Below, piece by piece: positions 1-5,137 of a DNA stretch of 12,101 nucleotides. The stretch comes from Candidatus Bathyarchaeota archaeon (GTDB lineage: Archaea; Thermoproteota; Bathyarchaeia; 40CM-2-53-6; RBG-13-38-9), in assembly GCA_018396565.1 (NCBI GenBank), contig JAGTQO010000041.1, forward strand, positions 1-12,101, in the 5' to 3' direction. Position numbers and translations under genes: made by a program. The notes below the pieces were generated by a model. That model worked only from the letters and a program-made list of their open reading frames with translations, had not been told where the DNA came from and searched no databases. The first letter of the stretch is position 1. Each line of letters opens with the position of its first letter.

Positions 1-52
1 TTTCATCCATATTCACCAGCTGAGGATTATGGCGTTTCCATGTGAGAATTGA

Positions 53-77
53 TTATTTAAGAGTAGATACTTAAAAA
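53..77 (+). promoter_or_regulatory. Probable archaeal promoter (TATA box) of the F420 operon
   Basis: Two A/T-rich TATA-like elements lie here: TTATTTAA at 53-60 and CTTAAAAA at 70-77. Archaeal transcription normally starts about 22-27 bases after the TATA box, so the second element would give a start near position 100. That would exclude the ATG at 77 from the transcript and fits translation starting at 164. This is motif matching by eye. The first 52 bases have stops in all three + frames; they may be the tail of an upstream gene that cannot be identified. Confidence 0.35.
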
Positions 78-163
78 TGTTTAATCCATATGAGGATATT
101 CCCGATGACAGGGAGATATGTAAAGTGGCGGATCAATTGTGGGGAATTAACGGAAGGAGTCAA

Positions 164-787
164 ATGTCTCTAAATCTCTTCGATATAATTAAGGGTCGGC
201 GTAGCGTCAAGGAATATTCATCCAGAGAAGTTTCTAATGATGTTCTTCTCCGAGTTTTGGAAGCTGGTAGATGGGCTCCTTCTGCTCATAACGCTCAGCC
301 ATGGCGTTTTATAGTGATTAGGGATTCTGCCCTGAAACAGAAGCTTGCTGAGAACATGGCAAATCGCTGGAACGAAGATATGAGCAAAAATGGTATTCCG
401 AAGGAGCATCGCGAGAGCCTTATCAAGAATTCTGTTGAGCGGATTGGAAAGGCGCCTGTTACCATTATCGCTTGTTTAACCATGGAGGGCATGGACAAGT
501 ATCCAGACGACCGCCGAAACAATATTGAGTACGCTATGGCTGTCCAAAGCGTTGCAGCCTCCATTCAAAATATGCTCTTGGCTGCCCATAGCGAGGGACT
601 AGGCTCCTGCTGGCTTTGTGCTCCCCTTTTCTGTCCAGACATTGTCAGAAAAACTTTGAAGATTCCCGAGCATGTTCATCCCCAGGCTTTGATAACATTA
701 GGATATCCAGCCATTAAGCTGAATGCTCCAACTAGAAAACCCTTAGAAGAGATTGCCTATCAAAACTACTGGGGATATTCTACATGA
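164..787 (+). CDS. FMN-dependent nitroreductase-family protein, FbiB C-terminal-domain-like
   Basis: This is a cytosolic flavin oxidoreductase of the nitroreductase fold, 207 aa. The start at 164 is chosen because AGGAG (155-159) lies 4 bases ahead and because the protein then opens with the family's usual N-terminus. The same frame is open from an ATG at 77, but that ATG has no ribosome binding site and sits in a TATA-like element. Visible motifs are RRS at residues 12-14 (FMN phosphate contact in the family), APSAHNAQPW at 38-47, GLGSCW at 145-150 and LGYP at 179-182. The gene overlaps cofD by ATGA. In mycobacteria a similar domain is fused to the F420 glutamyl ligase as the C-terminal half of FbiB and reduces dehydro-F420-0. 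The operon position suggests the same job here, as a stand-alone protein. This is inference; a general NAD(P)H nitroreductase is the alternative. Confidence 0.85.
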   Translation: MSLNLFDIIKGRRSVKEYSSREVSNDVLLRVLEAGRWAPSAHNAQPWRFIVIRDSALKQKLAENMANRWNEDMSKNGIPKEHRESLIKNSVERIGKAPVTIIACLTMEGMDKYPDDRRNNIEYAMAVQSVAASIQNMLLAAHSEGLGSCWLCAPLFCPDIVRKTLKIPEHVHPQALITLGYPAIKLNAPTRKPLEEIAYQNYWGYST

Positions 788-1713
788 TTACAGCGTTGGC
801 TGGAGGCGTTGGAGCCGCTAGATTTCTTCAAGGTCTAGTGAAGATTGTTCCTGAAGAGGAGATAACCGTGATTGTTAACACGGGCGACGACATAGACTTG
901 TACGGTCTACATATTTCACCAGACCTGGACATAGTTATGTATACTTTGGCGGGCATAGTTGACGAGGAGAAGGGCTGGGGAATCCGAGACGACACCTTCC
1001 ACTGCCTAGACATGTTAGGAAGGTATGGACACGAAACATGGTTTAATATAGGCGACAAAGACTTCGCCACCCACATCTATAGAACCCACCTCCTAAGGAA
1101 TGGACTCTCCCTTTCCGAGGCTACCAAAACACTTTGCCAAAAGCTGGGACTAAAGGTAAAGATTTTACCCATGACCGACGACAAGTTCGAAACAACCATT
1201 GTAACACCAGATGCCGCAATGCACTTTCAAGAGTATCTTGTGAAAAGGCAAGCCAAAGATAAGGTGGTTAACGTCCTATTTGAAGGGGGAAAAGAAGCGA
1301 AGCCAGCTCCCGAGGTCGTTGATTCAATATTGAATGCGAAAGCCGTCATTATCTGTCCAAGTAACCCAATCGTTAGTATAGGCGCCATTCTCTTCTTGAA
1401 TGATATTAAAAAAGCGATAAAGGAAACCGAAGCAAGAGTGGCTGCGGTGAGCCCTATAGTCGGCGGTTCTCCAGTTAAGGGACCCGCAGATAAACTGATG
1501 CAAGGGCTAGGACTAGACGTCTCTGCTTGTGCTGTTGCTAGTCTCTATCTAGATTTCCTTGATGTCTTCATCATCGATCAAGCGGATCGAACGCAAAAGA
1601 AACAGATTGAGAATCTTGGACTGCATGTGGTGGTGACTGATACCGTTATGAAAAGTTTAGAGGATAAAATTCGATTAGCCAAAGTTACTTTGGAGTCAGT
1701 CGGAGTCAGATGA
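784..1713 (+). CDS. cofD: 2-phospho-L-lactate transferase CofD (F420 biosynthesis)
   Basis: CofD transfers the phospholactyl (or phosphoenolpyruvyl) group from its GDP-activated form to the 7,8-didemethyl-8-hydroxy-5-deazariboflavin FO, giving F420-0 (or dehydro-F420-0). The 309-aa length is normal for the family. The N-terminal glycine-rich motif GGVGAARF is at residues 7-14 and NTGDD at 32-36, followed by the HISPDLD segment (43-49) and GWGIRDD (64-70); these are typical of the CofD/YvcK fold. SNP (193-195) and PIVGGSPVKGPADKLM (225-240) are also CofD-like. The start codon lies in an ATGA overlap with the nitroreductase stop, and the stop lies in another ATGA overlap with cofC, so the three genes are almost certainly one operon. 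The protein should be cytosolic. Confidence 0.96.
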   Translation: MITALAGGVGAARFLQGLVKIVPEEEITVIVNTGDDIDLYGLHISPDLDIVMYTLAGIVDEEKGWGIRDDTFHCLDMLGRYGHETWFNIGDKDFATHIYRTHLLRNGLSLSEATKTLCQKLGLKVKILPMTDDKFETTIVTPDAAMHFQEYLVKRQAKDKVVNVLFEGGKEAKPAPEVVDSILNAKAVIICPSNPIVSIGAILFLNDIKKAIKETEARVAAVSPIVGGSPVKGPADKLMQGLGLDVSACAVASLYLDFLDVFIIDQADRTQKKQIENLGLHVVVTDTVMKSLEDKIRLAKVTLESVGVR

Positions 1714-2369
1714 CTATTTTCGCCATAATTCCAGTCAAGAAATTAGATAACGCAAAGAGTAGACTATCCTCCCTCTTAACCAACAGTGAGAGAAAACAGT
1801 TCTGCCTCAAAATGTTAGAAGACATCCTGAGAACAGTGAAATTTACAAAAGGCATCAAACAAACAGTTGTGGTCAGCAACGACCCAGAAGTATTTCAACT
1901 CACGAAAAACCTTGAAGCAACTTATCTTGAATATAAAAAAGCTGGCTTAAACGAGGCTGTTTCTGAGGCTATCAACTGGTGCATCAACAGAGGAGCCACA
2001 TCCGTTCTTATTCTTCCAGCCGACATTCCTCTGGTCACGCCGAAGGATTTGAATAGGATACTCACCTTGGGAGAAAAGACTTCAATAGTCATTTCTCCTT
2101 CTAAAGGCGAAAAGGGAACAAACGCCCTATTACTTACCCCGCCCAACGTATGTCCAACATTCTACGGACCACGCAGCTTTCAAAGGCATCTGGAGGAAGC
2201 CACAAAGCGAGGAATACGCTTCCGCAGTTTCGGATCCCCTAGAATAGCCTTGGACATCGATACAGTCAAGGACCTTAAAGATTTTATTTCCGCAAACGCA
2301 AAGGAGACGTCTGCTTGCAAATTTCTATATAAAATAGGGATTCACAACAGGCTTGCCCATGGAAGATAA
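1710..2369 (+). CDS. cofC: 2-phospho-L-lactate guanylyltransferase CofC (F420 biosynthesis)
   Basis: CofC activates 2-phospholactate, or in some organisms phosphoenolpyruvate or 3-phosphoglycerate, with GTP to form the substrate of CofD. The protein is 219 aa, the usual size, and has the nucleotidyltransferase (GT-A-like) layout: IPVKKLDNAKSRLS at residues 7-20, VVVSNDPE at 53-60, PADIPLV at 103-109 (metal-binding aspartate), GTNALLL at 136-142 and LDIDTVKDL at 181-189. The last roughly 20 residues are basic and lie beyond the conserved core. The start overlaps the cofD stop (ATGA, 1710-1713), and GGAG at 1702-1705 serves as ribosome binding site. The substrate cannot be read from the sequence; the operon's nitroreductase hints at phosphoenolpyruvate. 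Confidence 0.94.
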   Translation: MTIFAIIPVKKLDNAKSRLSSLLTNSERKQFCLKMLEDILRTVKFTKGIKQTVVVSNDPEVFQLTKNLEATYLEYKKAGLNEAVSEAINWCINRGATSVLILPADIPLVTPKDLNRILTLGEKTSIVISPSKGEKGTNALLLTPPNVCPTFYGPRSFQRHLEEATKRGIRFRSFGSPRIALDIDTVKDLKDFISANAKETSACKFLYKIGIHNRLAHGR

Positions 2370-2425
2370 ATCGAATCTTCTGTCTGTCTGGGACGGGTCT
2401 GAAAGTTTTAGGCACTTAAAAAGAG

Positions 2426-2602
2426 CTAGGTGGAGTTGGAGTTTCCTTTCTTGTCTGGGCGGAGCCATCGTCCAGGTCTTTTCGGTTCGACGACTCCCAC
2501 TCCACATTTGGAGCATTTGACGCTATCCCGCCTGCCGTATAGTACATTCGCCCTCCAACACTCTTCATTTCTAGGGAATACACCATTCCTTACCCAGGCT
2601 TC
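2426..2602 (-). pseudogene. Possible orphan CxxC (zinc-ribbon-like) gene fragment without a start codon
   Basis: On the minus strand a frame stays open for 58 sense codons between a TAA at 2605-2603 and a TAG at 2428-2426. It reads like protein: the stretch NEECWRANVLYGRRDSVKCS is followed by a CxxCG motif and a basic tail. The frame contains no ATG or TTG, and its only GTG lies after the cysteines. It overlaps the last 32 bases of vapC in the +1 frame. It may be the remnant of a small zinc-binding protein, a tail that could be joined to the PIN protein only by a frameshift, or chance. Only one cysteine pair is present, so a complete zinc ribbon is not supported. Confidence 0.25.
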
Positions 2603-3020
2603 TTAGGAAGAACACTATTTTTCCGTTCCTGCATTTTTCATATAGTTTCATGTCTGCTGTTACTAGGTTTGTTGCAAGAGTCTCCGCGATGACTATGTAA
2701 CAGGCATCATAGATGGACAGGTCGAGTGCTCTAGCCTTTGCAGCGGCTTCTGACATGATTTCTATTGAGGGCGGAATCAGGTTTATCTGGAGTTTAATAA
2801 GACTCTCTATACTATCGGCAAGGGTTTCTACTGTTACGTCAGGTCTGTAACGCAGAACATTGGCGACCTCATAGATTAGTAGGTCTGGAGCGTAAAGGTC
2901 TATTCTACCATCACTGTATTTTCGCATTATCTCTGATGCTTTATCGCTGTCCTCCTCTGGAATGAACCATTTAGCTACGACTGAAGCGTCTATGACTATG
3001 TTTTTGGGTGTTCTCTCCAG
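2571..3020 (-). CDS. PIN-domain ribonuclease toxin, VapC family, probable CTG start
   Basis: This is a PIN-fold, metal-dependent RNase and the likely toxin of a type II toxin-antitoxin pair. All four expected acidic residues are present when the frame is read from CTG at 3020: D11 in VIDASVVAKWF, E51 in LLIYEVANVL, D105 in LSIYDACYIVIAE and D123 in LVTADMKLY. The first ATG in the frame (2927) would delete the first strand and D11, so it cannot be the real start. No ATG, GTG or TTG occurs upstream in the relevant stretch. GGAGGT at 3035-3030 lies 9 bases before CTG 3020-3018, giving a 149-aa protein. ATA at 2999 or 2993, or a -1 shift from the antitoxin frame at the A-run 3005-3001, are alternatives. 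The gene overlaps the antitoxin's end, as is common for vapBC. Family assignment is confident; the start is inferred. Confidence 0.82.
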   Translation of the reverse strand: MERTPKNIVIDASVVAKWFIPEEDSDKASEIMRKYSDGRIDLYAPDLLIYEVANVLRYRPDVTVETLADSIESLIKLQINLIPPSIEIMSEAAAKARALDLSIYDACYIVIAETLATNLVTADMKLYEKCRNGKIVFFLRSLGKEWCIP

Positions 3021-3265
3021 TTTCTGATGACCTCCACGCTTGACCAGCCTTCTATCGTCTGGAGCTTCTGCCTGATGTTCCCTACGGCTTCGATGGCTTC
3101 CTTCAGACGGTCGATATCTTTCAGAGGTTTAAACCCTGATTCTTGAGCCCAGAGCCTGAAGGCTTGGGATGCTGCTTGGCCTATTTTGATTCCCTTCTTC
3201 ACCGCCTCCGACTTCAGCATTCTGAAGGCTTTTTCATCCACATCCTTGATTACAACGACGACCAT
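2996..3265 (-). CDS. VapB-type ribbon-helix-helix antitoxin
   Basis: This 89-aa protein sits directly upstream of the PIN toxin and is the expected antitoxin. The N-terminus looks like a ribbon-helix-helix DNA-binding domain: a short strand VVVVIKDVD (residues 2-10), then two helices around EKAFRMLKSEAVKKG (11-25) and KIGQAASQAFRLWAQE (27-42). The C-terminal half, which in the family wraps the toxin, is less recognisable. AGGAGT at 3276-3271 lies 5 bases before the ATG. In such pairs the antitoxin neutralises VapC and, with it, represses their shared promoter; the promoter just upstream fits this. No function was read directly beyond fold and position. Confidence 0.75.
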   Translation of the reverse strand: MVVVVIKDVDEKAFRMLKSEAVKKGIKIGQAASQAFRLWAQESGFKPLKDIDRLKEAIEAVGNIRQKLQTIEGWSSVEVIRNWREHPKT

Positions 3266-3279
3266 GGTTTACTCCTGTT

Positions 3280-3312
3280 TAAAATAAATGAGGCATAACT
3301 TTTATAAAAAGC
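3280..3312 (-). promoter_or_regulatory. Probable promoter of the vapBC operon
   Basis: On the minus strand a clear TATA-like TTTTTATAAA runs from 3310 to 3301, about 36-45 bases before the antitoxin ATG. The expected transcript start, near 3278, would give a 5' leader of only about 13 bases that includes the AGGAGT ribosome binding site. The core TTTTATAAAA is palindromic, so it could also work on the + strand. A second A/T element (ATTTATTTTAAA) lies between it and the gene. Confidence 0.45.
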
Positions 3313-3555
3313 TATCTTAATTATACCACTTGTGAGAATGATCTTAAACCTAAATAACTCTAGACAGAATAGTCTCTTAGGCATCCCGATACTCATCTAC
3401 ATCTCACACACATGTAAAATAAAAATGGGAAGCATAAACAGTGTGAGTAGCCGTCAATCTACACTGGCAAGCAGTAGATATTTGCAAATTGCCATAATAG
3501 CGCGTTATAAGGGAATTCATAGACAAACGACCCTAAAGTTTTTAGGAAGACACTC

Positions 3556-3571
3556 ACTCATATAAGTGAAC
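3556..3571 (+). promoter_or_regulatory. Palindromic TATA-like element, possible promoter of the DUF362 gene
   Basis: The 16-base sequence TCACTCATATAAGTGA has perfect 5-base arms around CATATA. Read as a TATA box (CATATAAG), it would start transcription near 3585-3590, leaving a leader of about 90 bases before the preferred start at 3677 and excluding the GTG at 3566. A symmetric site overlapping a TATA box could also be an operator. Motif match only. Confidence 0.25.
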
Positions 3572-3676
3572 TTTACTGACCTGCGAAGCAAGCATAGGGA
3601 CTGCTTTCTTTACTTGTCGGTGGAGTTTTCAACCACGAGGCTTAATGGTGTAAACGCTAGTAAAAGGATGGATTGT

Positions 3677-4627
3677 ATGAGTAAATATGAGTCTATTGTT
3701 TCAATTGTGCGTGGGAAAGATGTTTCCAAGATGGTTCAGGAGGCAGTAGGCCTATTAGGTGGGGTTGATAGATTTTTTAACCGACATGACTTCGCATTCA
3801 TAAAACCTAATGTTTGCGGTGGGATATCTGGTAAAACTGGTACTTTTACGAGTGTCGAAGTGGTCTCCTCAATAATTTCTCTCTTGAAGGGAAAAGTTGG
3901 TAGAATAGCTGTGGGTGAAGCTGATTCCTCAATGTACCTGGCTGATAAGATGATGAGGGAGACTGGTATCTTGGATGTTGCAAAGGGTTTAGACGTAGAT
4001 GCTGTAAACTTGAGTCGGGGAGAAATGGTTGATATGAATGTTAGGGATTGTTACATTCTAGATTCGATAAGAGTGAATCGAATATTGTCAGAAGCTAAGA
4101 TCATATCGGCCCCTGTAGCCAAGACACATATTACAACCGATGTGACGCTCAATCTTAAGAATATGTATGGGATATTGCCTGAGATGAAGAAAGGTAAGTA
4201 TCATTCGAAGATCGATCCTATCATTGTGGATGTCGCTAAGGCTCTGCCACCAGTACTATGCATCATAGATGCGACTACATGTCTTGAGGGTGAGGGACCC
4301 TTCCGCGGCGACACCTTAAATCTAGACCTGATAGTTGCCGGCGATAATGCTGTGGCAGCAGACGCCGTAATGGCCAATATAATGGGATACGACCCCAAGA
4401 AGATAATGCACCTCAGGCTAGCGTTCGAAAAAGGCTTGGGTCCCATAAGCTTGAATGACATAGATGTTCGAGGAGAAGACCTCAATAGCGTACGAAGAGA
4501 TTTTAAGAAGGCTCCCAGAGAACCTTATTCAAGAGTTTTGGCGAAAATCCCAGGGATCGGCCATTTGATCGTCCACTACTACTATGAGAAAGCCGTGAAG
4601 TCTTGGAAGAAAAAGACTAGGCGATAA
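3677..4627 (+). CDS. DUF362 domain protein
   Basis: A DUF362-family protein of 316 aa with no established biochemical role. The start at 3677 is preferred because AAAGG (3663-3667) lies 9 bases ahead and the family similarity begins at residues 6-10. Earlier in-frame starts at 3668 and 3566 (GTG) would only add unconserved residues. Family-like motifs are KPNVCGG at 43-49, AKTH at 148-151, LNLKNMYG at 158-165, DATTCLEGEGP at 198-208 and GDNAVAADAV at 222-231. Some DUF362 proteins carry a C-terminal ferredoxin-like CxxCxxCxxxC domain; this one does not, having only scattered cysteines such as C47, C125, C195 and C202. No signal peptide or membrane segment is evident. The C-terminus is basic (WKKKTRR). 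It stands alone between spacers, so context gives no clear clue. Confidence 0.85.
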   Translation: MSKYESIVSIVRGKDVSKMVQEAVGLLGGVDRFFNRHDFAFIKPNVCGGISGKTGTFTSVEVVSSIISLLKGKVGRIAVGEADSSMYLADKMMRETGILDVAKGLDVDAVNLSRGEMVDMNVRDCYILDSIRVNRILSEAKIISAPVAKTHITTDVTLNLKNMYGILPEMKKGKYHSKIDPIIVDVAKALPPVLCIIDATTCLEGEGPFRGDTLNLDLIVAGDNAVAADAVMANIMGYDPKKIMHLRLAFEKGLGPISLNDIDVRGEDLNSVRRDFKKAPREPYSRVLAKIPGIGHLIVHYYYEKAVKSWKKKTRR

Positions 4628-4702
4628 GAACAATAAAGAAAGGGAGACGAGAAGGAGTTCGAAGACTCAATTCAAATCAGTGATGAATGTAGAGACGAAT
4701 GT

Positions 4703-4739
4703 GAATGTTTTAATATTTTAACCCAAAAATATTAATGAC
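4703..4739 (+). promoter_or_regulatory. Probable promoter of the 105-aa CxxC protein gene
   Basis: The A/T-rich block from 4707 to 4736 contains TTTTAATATTTTAA and AAAAATATTAAT. A TATA box here places the transcript start at about 4740-4755, on or near the ATG at 4750. No purine-rich ribosome binding site precedes that ATG, so the message is probably leaderless or nearly so, a common arrangement in archaea. Motif reading only. Confidence 0.4.
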
Positions 4740-4749
4740 ATGACCAGAC

Positions 4750-5067
4750 ATGTCTCAGAGTGAGAAGAGGATCGCAACCTTATCTGTAACTTGTCCTCAC
4801 TGCAACACCGATTTTGACATTCACATAACTATCCCAAGAGTTGCTAGGGCTGAGAGGCAGATAGGATCTAATGACGTCCTGAACCTCTTCCCTGAGGAGT
4901 TGAGGTCGATGTTAAGGGTTGAGGATGCAGGTGACAGATTCATAGTCAAGCCTACGAGGTGGCTTGGGAAGGACAGGTTCAACATGGCCATGACGGTCAT
5001 ACGTAGAAGAAACGGAGAATACATACCAGCCGGTAAAGACAGCCACTTCACAATACCGAAAGGCTGA
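4750..5067 (+). CDS. Small CxxC-containing protein of unknown function
   Basis: A 105-aa protein that I do not recognise. A cysteine pair CPHC lies at residues 15-18 in a context (VTCPHCNTDFDIHITIP) that resembles half of a zinc ribbon. There is no second pair, so metal binding would need a dimer or a partner. The C-terminal half is basic and compact (KPTRWLGKDRF, VIRRRNGEYIP), without membrane segments or signal peptide. The likely promoter is immediately upstream and no ribosome binding site is seen. The gene converges with rad50 and stands alone. An ATG at 4740 opens a different frame that stops after seven codons. Coding status rests on the open frame, protein-like composition, the cysteine motif and the promoter; function is unknown. 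Confidence 0.7.
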   Translation: MSQSEKRIATLSVTCPHCNTDFDIHITIPRVARAERQIGSNDVLNLFPEELRSMLRVEDAGDRFIVKPTRWLGKDRFNMAMTVIRRRNGEYIPAGKDSHFTIPKG

Positions 5068-5085
5068 ATAGAAATATAGCAGTGA

Positions 5086-5105
5086 ACCTCAGCGGTCAGT
5101 GAGGT
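5086..5105. terminator. Weak hairpin between convergent genes
   Basis: ACCTCA (5086-5091) and TGAGGT (5100-5105) can pair around an 8-base loop, 19 bases after the CxxC gene and 33 bases after the rad50 stop on the other strand. The stem is short and not followed by a strong T run on the + strand; on the minus strand an A/T-rich stretch precedes it. It may help to end one or both converging transcripts, but this is weak. Confidence 0.2.
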
Positions 5106-5137
5106 GGATTGACTTATACCAGTTCAAGATCTATATG

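Larger units (their letters stand above)
3266..3676. other. Intergenic region between vapBC and the DUF362 gene
   Basis: About 410 bases separate the divergent antitoxin and DUF362 genes. An open frame of 77 codons (3332-3565) exists on the + strand, but it has no recognisable domain, no convincing ribosome binding site and a composition typical of A/T-rich spacer, so it is not called. The frame of the DUF362 gene also extends upstream to a GTG at 3566, without similarity to the family. Around 3556-3571 there is a short inverted repeat, TCACT-CATATA-AGTGA, whose centre could serve as TATA box for the DUF362 gene. No tRNA or other structured RNA was seen. Confidence 0.4.

Noticed and set aside
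2359..2521. Plus-strand frame starting inside the cofC end (about 53 codons)
   Set aside because: No domain, tryptophan/serine/arginine-rich composition, and antisense to the more protein-like minus-strand CxxC frame; likely a shadow.
2571..2927. VapC starting at ATG 2927 as a normal 118-aa protein
   Set aside because: It would lose the first beta strand and catalytic D11, while the in-frame upstream sequence encodes exactly the missing PIN N-terminus.
3332..3565. 77-codon plus-strand frame in the vapB-DUF362 spacer
   Set aside because: No recognisable motif, no good ribosome binding site and spacer-like composition.
4680..4686. GTGATGA, a match to the box C of archaeal C/D box RNAs
   Set aside because: No CTGA (box D or D') lies within the following 70 bases, so a C/D RNA is not supported.
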